A stretch of DNA of 8,225 bases from Desulfatitalea sp. GTDB lineage: Bacteria > Desulfobacterota > Desulfobacteria > Desulfobacterales > Desulfosarcinaceae. The position numbers and the translations under genes were made by a program. The first letter of the stretch is position 1, and the number at the start of each line of letters is the position of its first letter. The DNA is taken from contig JABDRH010000094.1 of the NCBI GenBank assembly GCA_013041835.1, forward strand, positions 1 to 8,225, read 5' to 3'. Below, in pieces: positions 1-6,035 of this stretch. The notes under the pieces were generated by a model, which had not been told where the DNA came from, made no database searches, and saw only the letters and a list, made by a program, of their open reading frames with translations.

Positions 1-238
1 GTACCGAGTCGGGGAATCCCGCCTTCAGCGCGGCCCAGCGCCCGATATTGACCGCCGCGTTGTTGGTGCAGGCGTGTCCGATGAGGATATCGTCCACAAT
101 CGCCCCGTCGATCCCGGTCTTGTCCAAGAGACCTTTGAGGGCGAATGCCGCCAACTCTTCGGGCCTGAAAGCTGATAAAGCACCCCCCATGCGGCCTATG
201 GCGGTTCTTACGCCATCGATGATTACGACCTCTTTCAT
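1..238 (-). CDS. Thiolase (acetyl-CoA acyltransferase family), N-terminal part only
   Basis: This frame encodes the first 79 residues of a thiolase and continues beyond the left window edge. Thiolases cleave 3-ketoacyl-CoA with CoA to release acetyl-CoA, or run the reverse condensation. The start matches the family: a beta strand (MKEVVIIDGVRT), then a TAIGRMGGALS segment equivalent to the usual TPIGrfgGsl, and later a conserved-looking NIGRWAALKAGFP helix. The catalytic Cys of the first active-site motif would lie past the visible part, so activity cannot be judged. The ATG lies 2 nt after the stop of the enoyl-CoA hydratase, and AAAGGA at the end of that gene serves as ribosome binding site 8 nt upstream. 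The two are therefore cotranscribed and probably translationally coupled, supplying the last step of a beta-oxidation round. The chain-length preference cannot be read. Confidence 0.93.
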   Translation of the reverse strand, partial: MKEVVIIDGVRTAIGRMGGALSAFRPEELAAFALKGLLDKTGIDGAIVDDILIGHACTNNAAVNIGRWAALKAGFPDSV

Positions 239-240
239 TC

Positions 241-1026
241 TTATCGTCCTTTAAAGTCAGGCGCTCGTTTTTCAAGAAAGGCGTTCATCCCTTCCACGCG
301 GTCTTCGGTGCCGAAGCAAAGGGAATAGCACCGTGCCTCCATGTCCAGGGCCGTGCGCAGATCCACCTGAATGCCGTTGTTCAAGGCGGCCTTGGCCATG
401 TGCAATGCAACCGGCGCACCTTTGACCAATTTATCGGCCATGGCCTTCACCGCTTCATCCAGTTTGTCTTTGGGGACCACTTTGTTCACCAAGCCGATCT
501 TAAGCGCCTCTTCAGCGGTGATGTGATCGCCTGTCATGATCAGTTCCTTTGCCTTGCCCAATCCGACCAAGCGGGGAAGACGCTGGGTGCCGCCATATCC
601 GGGAATGATGCCCAGTTTGATCTCCGGTTGCCCCATGACGGCGTTTTCCGATGCGATCCGTATGTCGCATCCTAGCGCCAACTCGGTTCCGCCGCCCAAG
701 GCATAGCCGTTAATGCGGGCAATGACCGGCTTGGGGCAATACTCCAACCGGGTGATGACGTCTTGTCCCCGGGTCACATCCTTCAATGTGGTTACATAGG
801 TCAGCCCCTGGGCCATGACGGAGATGTCCCCGCCGGAAACAAATGCCTTTTCACCCGCGCCGGTGAGAACAATGACGCGAATTTTGTCGTCACGCTCGAT
901 GTCGTCCATCGCGCGGTCGATCTCCATCATGGTCTCAAAACGGACCGCATTGTACACTTTGGGTCGATCCACCATAAGTGTTGCGATCGGGCCATCTTTA
1001 ATCAATTTGATATCTTCGAAATCCAC
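241..1026 (-). CDS. Enoyl-CoA hydratase / crotonase family
   Basis: A 261-residue crotonase-fold enzyme that probably adds water to a 2-enoyl-CoA to give 3-hydroxyacyl-CoA. The oxyanion-hole segment KAFVSGGDI is at about residues 60-68, and ALGGGTELALGCD at 109-121 carries the first acid residue, Glu115. GQPEI at 132-136 carries the second, Glu135. The two glutamates are 20 residues apart, as are Glu144 and Glu164 of the rat hydratase, so true hydratase activity is likely rather than an isomerase or hydrolase variant. GYGGTQRLPRLVG and the C-terminal helices are also typical. I chose the GTG at 1026 because a perfect GGAGG lies 5 nt before it, and the resulting N-terminus (MDFEDIKLIKDG) and length fit the family. 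In-frame ATGs at 1050, 1068 and 1113 would add up to 29 non-conserved residues. The stop is 2 nt before the thiolase ATG. Confidence 0.94.
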   Translation of the reverse strand: MDFEDIKLIKDGPIATLMVDRPKVYNAVRFETMMEIDRAMDDIERDDKIRVIVLTGAGEKAFVSGGDISVMAQGLTYVTTLKDVTRGQDVITRLEYCPKPVIARINGYALGGGTELALGCDIRIASENAVMGQPEIKLGIIPGYGGTQRLPRLVGLGKAKELIMTGDHITAEEALKIGLVNKVVPKDKLDEAVKAMADKLVKGAPVALHMAKAALNNGIQVDLRTALDMEARCYSLCFGTEDRVEGMNAFLEKRAPDFKGR

Positions 1027-1118
1027 GCCATCCTCCAAAAAATTTTTCATTTTCAGTATGTTATACATTCTTTGACGCGCAAGTCGTGCACAGCAAGAAT
1101 GAATTACAATCAATTATC

Positions 1119-1135
1119 TATTGTTTCGAACAATA
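1119..1135. promoter_or_regulatory. Perfect inverted repeat, candidate operator for the hydratase-thiolase unit
   Basis: The sequence TATTGTTTCGAACAATA has perfect 7-bp arms (TATTGTT and AACAATA) around a 3-bp centre. It lies directly downstream of the predicted -10 box, at about +1 to +17, where a bound repressor would block transcription. Size and symmetry suit a dimeric helix-turn-helix repressor, for example of the TetR family that often controls acyl-CoA genes. No regulator gene is in the window, so the identity of the protein is inference. Confidence 0.55.
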
Positions 1136-1142
1136 TTCATTT

Positions 1143-1171
1143 ATAATTACAGAAGCCTCAATTCGTGTCAA
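1143..1171 (-). promoter_or_regulatory. Sigma-70-type promoter for enoyl-CoA hydratase and thiolase
   Basis: On the minus strand a perfect TTGACA (-35, 1171-1166) is followed after 17 bp by AATTAT (-10, 1148-1143, four of six consensus bases). Transcription would start near 1136, about 110 nt upstream of the GTG start codon. This makes the hydratase-thiolase pair a separate transcription unit from the three genes upstream. Confidence 0.5.
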
Positions 1172-1330
1172 TCACTATTTCCCGTAATAATAGACAAAAT
1201 GGATAGCTTGTGTGTTTTCAGCCTGCAAGAATGCCTGAATTGTACTCACACGTAGAGCGGATATGGGCCTTGGCAGTGTACCTGTTAAAGGGAGATCACC
1301 CTGTTATTGAGCGAAGAAGGTGCACCGTTT

Positions 1331-2854
1331 TCAATGAACACCATAGTCTTGCCCGGTGATGGTGGATGCGCAGATCAAGCCCGCGGCACAAGCGCAATCC
1401 ATGGCTACCCCGTATCCCTTGACGGTATCGCCGGCAAAATATAGGCCTTGCACGCCAGGGGCTTTGACCGGGGCCTTGAGCGTGCCGGCCTGAGTCTTGG
1501 ATTTGGCCACGCCTTCCAGTTTCCAGGAGGTTGGGAACAGCCCCCAGTCGATACTGTCCCTGAATCCCGGATAGCGTCGCTCCAAGTAGCTGACAATAAG
1601 CTGACATGCTTTGACCATCAAATTCTTGTCTCTTGCCTCCTTTTCCGTAACCGGAGCGTAAGCGGTCAACAGATGTTTGCCACCCGGGGCGCATGAGGGG
1701 TCCGCCCAGGATTGAATGTTCCAGCACATGTAGATATCGTGTGCGAATCCTTCACTGCGGGGAATCACCAGGACGTCCTTGACGCCCACCGGCCACTGGC
1801 TTTCAGGAATGACCAGGCGGTTAAGCCCGAAATAAGGCGCAATAGACCCGTAACCATAAAGGTTTTCCATACGATCGGCCCATTGAGCGGGGAAGTTGGA
1901 TTTAGCGACGACAGTGAACGTGCTCTGGATGGGTATATTGCTCACCACATGATTTGCGCCGATTTTTCGATGACCACCGGCAGGCTCGGCAACCACGACG
2001 CCTTGAATGCGTCCGTCCTCGATCAGGATCTCTTCCACCTTATGCGCCAGCAGCAACCGCCCGCCCAATTGGACGAATCGATTGGCCACAGACTGGCTCC
2101 AACGCATGATACCGCCGATGGCAAAACCGGATGGGTACTTGGCCTTGCCGCTGATGAAGCGTGGGTTGATAACCGTGCCCATGTACCGGAATATGTCGCC
2201 GATGGAGATGTCATCGGGATCATTGATGGTGGTGATCAGGGTGGAAACAGCATGAATCATGCCGAAGACCGTTTTGTGCTCGAAAAGGCCATTGTCCTTA
2301 CACCACTGCGTGACCGAAACCTTTTCCAATGCATCGAAATCCTCGCCCTTCATCTTCGAAGCGGCAAGGTAGAATTTGGCGAAGGGAATCCGATTATCCT
2401 CGATCAGTGTCTGGATTCGGGGATCAAATTTTCCGGCGTGAAAATCAAGATACCACGCATCCCCCACATAGGTACCGTTGACGTTTCCCTTCATGGCCAC
2501 ACCGCTGCCCAAAAGCGCATCCAGATCCTGGAAATAACCGGCACCGCTTAGGGAAACGCCGTGATAGCCCACGTCGAGCGTATATCCGGCAAGCATTTTA
2601 CCGTCGATCATTTTTTCCAGAGACGGCGTGGCATAAGGCAACCAACTGTATTGCTTGCCCAACATGGAACGATACCACTTTTGCCCATTGGCCAAGATCT
2701 CTTCTCCTCGAAACGTCATGGCGCGTCCGCCCACGCGGTCGCATTGCTCTATCAGCAGCGTTTTAAGGCCTTCCTTGGCGCAAAGCCCCGCAACCGTCAA
2801 TCCGCCTACCCCGGCGCCCACCACGACGACATCCCAGTGCTGCGCATCATTCAT
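1331..2854 (-). CDS. FAD-dependent oxidoreductase, phytoene desaturase / amine oxidase-like
   Basis: A 507-residue flavoprotein with the two-part FAD signature of the phytoene desaturase/RetSat-like amine oxidase superfamily. The N-terminal Rossmann motif VVVVGAGVGGLTVAGL is at about residues 9-24, followed by the ribose-binding acid Glu36 and DRVGGRAMTF at 39-48. The C-terminal FAD-contact motif GLYFAGDTVKGYG lies at 470-482. Family members desaturate, saturate or isomerise hydrophobic substrates or oxidise amines; the substrate here cannot be read. The last motif runs into a cysteine-containing helix (AMDCACAAG, 484-492). No signal peptide or clear membrane helix is visible, so it is probably cytoplasmic or peripheral. 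Its ATG overlaps the stop of the BKACE gene in an ATGA arrangement, which indicates translational coupling and suggests a shared pathway. The family call is firm and the reaction is unknown. Confidence 0.9.
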   Translation of the reverse strand: MNDAQHWDVVVVGAGVGGLTVAGLCAKEGLKTLLIEQCDRVGGRAMTFRGEEILANGQKWYRSMLGKQYSWLPYATPSLEKMIDGKMLAGYTLDVGYHGVSLSGAGYFQDLDALLGSGVAMKGNVNGTYVGDAWYLDFHAGKFDPRIQTLIEDNRIPFAKFYLAASKMKGEDFDALEKVSVTQWCKDNGLFEHKTVFGMIHAVSTLITTINDPDDISIGDIFRYMGTVINPRFISGKAKYPSGFAIGGIMRWSQSVANRFVQLGGRLLLAHKVEEILIEDGRIQGVVVAEPAGGHRKIGANHVVSNIPIQSTFTVVAKSNFPAQWADRMENLYGYGSIAPYFGLNRLVIPESQWPVGVKDVLVIPRSEGFAHDIYMCWNIQSWADPSCAPGGKHLLTAYAPVTEKEARDKNLMVKACQLIVSYLERRYPGFRDSIDWGLFPTSWKLEGVAKSKTQAGTLKAPVKAPGVQGLYFAGDTVKGYGVAMDCACAAGLICASTITGQDYGVH

Positions 2855-3747
2855 TCTGGATCGTATCCTGTTGTCGTGTCCATCGATGAAAAACCGCGCA
2901 ATCCCATGATCGCACGCGCCTCATCGGGTGTGGCAGGTTCTCTTGAACACAATTCGGCCACCTGCACGGCAAGCGCTACCAGCTCGTAATTGCCCTTGGC
3001 CAACTCACCATTGGGAAGACGCACATTGTCTTCCAAGCCGACACGCATGTGCCCCCCCATTATGCACGATTGCATAATAGCGGGAAATTCGTCCCGTCCG
3101 ACGCCGCAGGTAGTGAAATTGGCATTCGGCGGCAAGGCATGGACCATCGCGGCAAAGGCATCCGGCCGAAACCGTTGGCCGCCGGAAACACCCCATACAA
3201 AATTAAAGTTCATGGGATCAGAGAACATCCCCTGCTTCATGATGAGAAGCACGTTGTCCACCCCCCCCATGTCGTAACATTCAATTTCCGGTTTGACGCC
3301 GTTTTCCTCCATTGCCTTGGAGAAATCCTGAAGCATCGTGAAAGTGTTGTCAAAGACATAATCCACGATGATCTCGCCCGTCTTGCGATTGACTGCGCCG
3401 AAATTCATTGTATTGGTGTTCAGCGAGGCCATCTCCGGCTTGATCGCAACGATCTGAGCCAGACGCTGTTCCGGCGTTTTTTCCATGCCCACGGCCGATG
3501 TGAGGTTGACAATGAGCTCGGGCGTTTTTTCTTTGATGGCGTCGTGTACCGCACGGATACTTTCCACTTCATGGGTGGGCGTGCCATCCTCCAGACGCGC
3601 GTGCACGTGCACCATGGCCGCTCCCGCCCGGTAGCACAACGCTGCTTCCTCGGCGAACTCTTTGGGGGAATATGGAACGGCCGGGTTCTGGTCCTTGATC
3701 GTGGTCGATCCGGACAGTGCTGCTGTAATAATGACTTTACTGCTCAT
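2851..3747 (-). CDS. BKACE family (DUF849) beta-keto acid cleavage enzyme
   Basis: A 298-residue TIM-barrel metalloenzyme of the BKACE/DUF849 family. Characterised members, such as 3-keto-5-aminohexanoate cleavage enzyme (Kce), react a beta-keto acid with acetyl-CoA to give acetoacetate and a new acyl-CoA. Zinc ligands are visible: the HVH pair His47/His49 and Glu239 in MRVGLEDN (234-241), which also contains the catalytic pair equivalents Arg235 and Asp240. Glu156 in the PEIECYD segment aligns with Kce Glu143. By my recall of Kce, Glu14 is replaced by Thr15 and Ser82 by Thr83, so the substrate may differ from the aminated one. I chose the ATG at 3747: GAGG lies 6 nt upstream and the IITAALSG strand starts at once. 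An in-frame ATG at 3804 would overlap the dehydrogenase stop but has no ribosome binding site and adds 19 unconserved residues. Confidence 0.92.
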   Translation of the reverse strand: MSSKVIITAALSGSTTIKDQNPAVPYSPKEFAEEAALCYRAGAAMVHVHARLEDGTPTHEVESIRAVHDAIKEKTPELIVNLTSAVGMEKTPEQRLAQIVAIKPEMASLNTNTMNFGAVNRKTGEIIVDYVFDNTFTMLQDFSKAMEENGVKPEIECYDMGGVDNVLLIMKQGMFSDPMNFNFVWGVSGGQRFRPDAFAAMVHALPPNANFTTCGVGRDEFPAIMQSCIMGGHMRVGLEDNVRLPNGELAKGNYELVALAVQVAELCSREPATPDEARAIMGLRGFSSMDTTTGYDPE

Positions 3748-3800
3748 GGTGTTCCTCGCTTTAAACGCAATCATTTTGATGGCCGGTGGTCGATCACCCT

Positions 3801-4694
3801 TCATGTAAAAATAGTAAAGGCAGTCTTGGTGCCATCTTCATGGTAGTCGTAAAATCCCTTACCGTTTTTTCTCCCCAACCGACCGGCCTCTATCATCTTA
3901 CGGTATAGAATATTGAGCCGATCACGCTGCCGATGCGTGTACTCGTAGGTGGCATCCTGCGCCATTTGAATCACATCAAATCCGCCAAAATCCGCCAATT
4001 CACAAGGCCCCATGGGATGGTTGGCCCCTAGCCGCATTGCCGTGTCCACCTCTTGCGCCGTCGCGGTGCCTTCCAATACGATCTGTGCGCATTCCTGGTA
4101 TAAAAGGCCAAGAAGTCGATTGACGATGAACCCGGGAACATCCTTCACCTTGACCGGCGTCTTTCCCATTTTTTTCAATACGGCAACGGCAATATCGATA
4201 GTTGCGGCAGATACGCCGATGGGCGTCACCACTTCAACAAGCTTCATGACAGCGGCAGGGTTGAAAAAGTGCGTTCCGATACACCTGTCCACGCGTTGGG
4301 TGGCGCCGGCAATGGCCGTTACGGACATGACCGAGGTGTTGGTGGCAAAAACGGCGTGAGGTTGGCAAAAGCGATCCAGGTCGGCAAAAACTTTCTTCTT
4401 CAGATCTAAGCTTTCCGGCACCGCTTCGATGACGAAATCCGCATCGCTAACAGCCTTTTGCATATCCGTGTTCAATTTCAGACAGGACAGAATGTCGCGT
4501 CCTTGTTCTTCGGTGACCTTGCCTTTTGCGATGAAATGTTTATCGATGTTGCCGCGTACGGTTTCGCCGGCCTTGTCGAGCATGGCTTGAGAGATATCGA
4601 AAAGCGCAACCTCGAATCCGGCAACAATGGCAGCCTGGGCAATACCGTGCCCCATTGTTCCCGATCCCAATACCGCAATTTTTTGAACCGCCAT
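3801..4694 (-). CDS. 3-hydroxyacyl-CoA (3-hydroxybutyryl-CoA type) dehydrogenase
   Basis: A 297-residue NAD-dependent dehydrogenase that oxidises 3-hydroxyacyl-CoA to 3-ketoacyl-CoA. The Rossmann motif GSGTMGHGIAQ lies at residues 10-20. The catalytic set is complete: Ser121 in NTSVMS, His142 in THFFNPAAVMKLVEV, Glu154 at the end of that motif, and Asn192 in VNRLLG. The spacings (His-Glu 12, His-Asn 50) equal those of the human enzyme. The C-terminal domain ends with the typical GRLGRKNGKGFYDY (271-284). The length is that of short single-domain bacterial enzymes (Hbd/PaaH-like), not fused FadB. AAGGAG lies 5 nt before the ATG. It is the first gene of the minus-strand cluster, with BKACE starting 53 nt after its stop. 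L-carnitine dehydrogenase belongs to the same superfamily and can be paired with BKACE enzymes, but this sequence looks like the ordinary CoA-ester type. Confidence 0.94.
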   Translation of the reverse strand: MAVQKIAVLGSGTMGHGIAQAAIVAGFEVALFDISQAMLDKAGETVRGNIDKHFIAKGKVTEEQGRDILSCLKLNTDMQKAVSDADFVIEAVPESLDLKKKVFADLDRFCQPHAVFATNTSVMSVTAIAGATQRVDRCIGTHFFNPAAVMKLVEVVTPIGVSAATIDIAVAVLKKMGKTPVKVKDVPGFIVNRLLGLLYQECAQIVLEGTATAQEVDTAMRLGANHPMGPCELADFGGFDVIQMAQDATYEYTHRQRDRLNILYRKMIEAGRLGRKNGKGFYDYHEDGTKTAFTIFT

Positions 4695-4753
4695 CCTGGC
4701 TCCTTTCTACTCAATATCGATCTTGAAAGAAGGTGACCTCTGTCATTTTGTTG

Positions 4754-4782
4754 TTCATAATGAATCACATTCTATATGTCAA
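4754..4782 (-). promoter_or_regulatory. Sigma-70-type promoter for the hydroxyacyl-CoA dehydrogenase operon
   Basis: A perfect TTGACA (-35, 4782-4777 on the minus strand) is followed after 17 bp by TATGAA (-10, 4759-4754, four of six consensus bases). The predicted start is near 4747, about 50 nt before the dehydrogenase ATG. A short palindrome (TTCATAATGAA, 4754-4764) covers the -10 box. A second, AGGTGACCT, lies just downstream near 4732-4740. Either could bind a regulator, but both are short. Confidence 0.45.
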
Positions 4783-5169
4783 TGACTTTATTTAGCACAT
4801 AATTTGCGATAATTATATATTTTCCTAATTTTTTTAGTTGCTTGCTTGATTTTTCGCTTCGAGACCTATGATTATTTGTTATGAATTTTATTCGTTTTTA
4901 AATCTCCTATTTGTCGTAATTATGGCTTTGATTTGGATTTTCCCGGTTGCGAACAACGGTTAGACCGTTTTTCGGGACATGGACCTTCTCATCATCGCCC
5001 ACCCATTTTATCGACAAGCACACCCGCCCATTGGTTGCGGCGCAGATTGATCATATTGGAATAACAAAGAATAACTCGACAAATGGTTTTTTTGCGGCGG
5101 TCGGCGTCAATACCACAAAACCAAGCCATCGGCCTAAAAGCAACACAGGCCGTATACACCCAAAATCTC

Positions 5170-5186
5170 AATGAATAAAATTCATT
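5170..5186. promoter_or_regulatory. Perfect 7-3-7 inverted repeat, candidate operator
   Basis: AATGAATAAAATTCATT has perfect 7-bp arms around a 3-bp centre, the same geometry as the repeat in the hydratase promoter but with different arm bases. It lies about 35 bp upstream of a weak plus-strand promoter (TTGACT, 5221-5226). The arms resemble half-sites of TetR-type fatty-acid repressors (TCATTCA-like), which is suggestive only because the region is AT-rich. Confidence 0.35.
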
Positions 5187-5301
5187 CAATTACATTTATT
5201 GAAGTGTCTTCATTTTTTGCTTGACTTGAACCGGTTATAGATATTCAATTGGCAAATAAAGGGCTCTATAAAATTCAGATTTATGTTCCGCCTGCGGTTC
5301 C

Positions 5302-5327
5302 GTCCGTGACCGGATAACTTCACGGAC
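5302..5327. repeat. Perfect 8-bp inverted repeat with 10-nt spacer
   Basis: The arms are GTCCGTGA (5302-5309) and TCACGGAC (5320-5327), separated by 10 nt. The arms are GC-rich in an otherwise AT-rich region, so chance is less likely than for the neighbouring repeats. No T-tract follows, so it is not a terminator. It could be a regulator site or a 5'-leader hairpin for the open frame that begins about 80 bp downstream. Confidence 0.5.
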
Positions 5328-5404
5328 CTCGCGCTTGATTAGGGATAACCGCATTGAGGAAGGAGCCGCGCAATGAAGCAACCCCTCACCATGGAATGGA
5401 TTTG

Positions 5405-5902
5405 ATGTATAAACGGCGTTTTGGAATTCGGGCCAGTGGTGCTTTCTGGTGGGATCCTGAATATAGTTCGCCTTTCGACAACACGTCAGTTGCGACCGCA
5501 AACGTTTTAGACAAGAAGGGCAGCCAGCTAATCGACCATCTTTCGAAAAATGCCGACGAATATTACAATGGGCCTGAAGGTGAGTTGCTCGATGCTTTCG
5601 TTTTCGCACGGATCGATCCATGGGACGTACCGATTTATATGGACGAAGATTTATGGTACACATGTTTATCAGACCTGTATGATATTAAAGGCAACCTATG
5701 GCGCACAAAGCTTTTGCTCAGCACTTTCAATTATGATGTTCAGGCCCCCACCAGGATCTATAATGACACCGGTTTTGACTTGATTGCCAGAAACTGCTGT
5801 GTAAACACCCATCCGGCGGATGAAGGCGGTATCTTTTATGTCCCGCATAGAAACCCAAAAGATTTGTCCCCACCGGTTCTTTCCGGACGAGGCATTCGAT
5901 AG
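5405..5902 (+). CDS. DUF1329-like protein, C-terminal fragment (probable remnant)
   Basis: This 165-residue frame (182 if a TTG at 5354 is used) resembles only the end of DUF1329 proteins, periplasmic or outer-membrane LolA-like lipoproteins of about 400-460 residues often found beside DUF1302 and RND transporter genes. Recognisable parts are IYMDEDLWYTCLSDLYD then KGNLWR (about 85-107 from the ATG), matching the family's YIDeDsWqil..d.YDarGnLWR, and the terminal SPPVLSGRGIR, matching the usual FTPaaLRrrG.R ending. The N-terminal half and signal peptide are missing, and no matching pieces appear in the upstream frames, so I read it as a truncated, probably non-functional copy. No good ribosome binding site serves this frame. 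A strong one (GAGGAAGGAG, 5356-5365) instead precedes a 10-codon ORF at 5373-5405 whose TGA overlaps this ATG. The family call is from remembered motifs only. Confidence 0.5.
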   Translation: MYKRRFGIRASGAFWWDPEYSSPFDNTSVATANVLDKKGSQLIDHLSKNADEYYNGPEGELLDAFVFARIDPWDVPIYMDEDLWYTCLSDLYDIKGNLWRTKLLLSTFNYDVQAPTRIYNDTGFDLIARNCCVNTHPADEGGIFYVPHRNPKDLSPPVLSGRGIR

Positions 5903-5922
5903 GCGATGAAAGAACTTTTTTT
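5876..5922 (+). terminator. Intrinsic-terminator-like hairpin after the DUF1329-like frame
   Basis: GTTCTTTC (5876-5883) pairs perfectly with GAAAGAAC (5908-5915), and seven T residues follow at once (5916-5922). The hairpin spans the stop codon of the fragment. The 24-nt loop is long and the stem is only moderately GC-rich, so efficiency is uncertain. The placement between two plus-strand genes supports a terminator. Confidence 0.45.
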
Positions 5923-6035
5923 GCCGGCATCGTTACTTCTATAGCCGAAAGCAGTGACATGCGAAAGTATATTTGAAATATCTGTATTCGAAAACATAGG
6001 CTCTTATCTTTCTACTCACATCAAGGAGGTTAAAC

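Larger units (their letters stand above)
1027..1330. other. Intergenic region between FAD oxidoreductase and hydratase
   Basis: These 304 bp hold no convincing gene. They contain the hydratase ribosome binding site (GGAGG at 1036-1032), the candidate operator and promoter described separately, and weakly structured sequence just after the oxidoreductase stop. There is a direct repeat CCTGTTA at 1281-1287 and 1300-1306, and a 4-bp AGGG/CCCT stem between the copies. No convincing intrinsic terminator for the oxidoreductase is visible, so read-through into the hydratase remains possible. Confidence 0.7.
4695..5404. other. Long intergenic region, AT-rich, with several inverted repeats
   Basis: About 700 bp lie between the divergent dehydrogenase operon and the DUF1329-like fragment. 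No open frame here resembles a known protein. Positions 4760-4930 are strikingly AT-rich. Structured elements are a nested hairpin at 4941-4977 (outer TCCCG/CGGGA, inner AACGGT-TAG-ACCGTT), a 7-3-7 inverted repeat at 5170-5186, a TGAAG-TGT-CTTCA stem with six T residues at 5200-5218, and an 8-10-8 inverted repeat at 5302-5327. A weak plus-strand promoter is possible at 5221-5249 (TTGACT, 17 bp, TTCAAT). No tRNA or recognisable riboswitch was seen. Confidence 0.6.

Noticed and set aside
1119..1135. Rex (NADH-sensing repressor) binding site
   Set aside because: The arms begin TTGTT as in Rex sites, but the spacing is too short: Rex sites are about 18 bp with TTGT and ACAA at the outer ends, while here TTGTT and AACAA are only 3 bp apart.
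1712..2551. Long plus-strand open frame (279 codons) opposite the FAD oxidoreductase
   Set aside because: It lies entirely antisense to a clearly recognised gene and has no family motif; its length follows from the codon structure of the real gene.
3049..3846. Plus-strand open frame (265 codons) opposite the BKACE gene
   Set aside because: Antisense shadow with a histidine- and arginine-rich, low-plausibility translation, while the minus strand carries all BKACE catalytic motifs.
5235..5663. Minus-strand open frame (142 codons) across the palindrome-rich region
   Set aside because: The translation is rich in Arg, Cys and His with no recognisable motif, and it overlaps the DUF1329-like frame, which has family-specific motifs.
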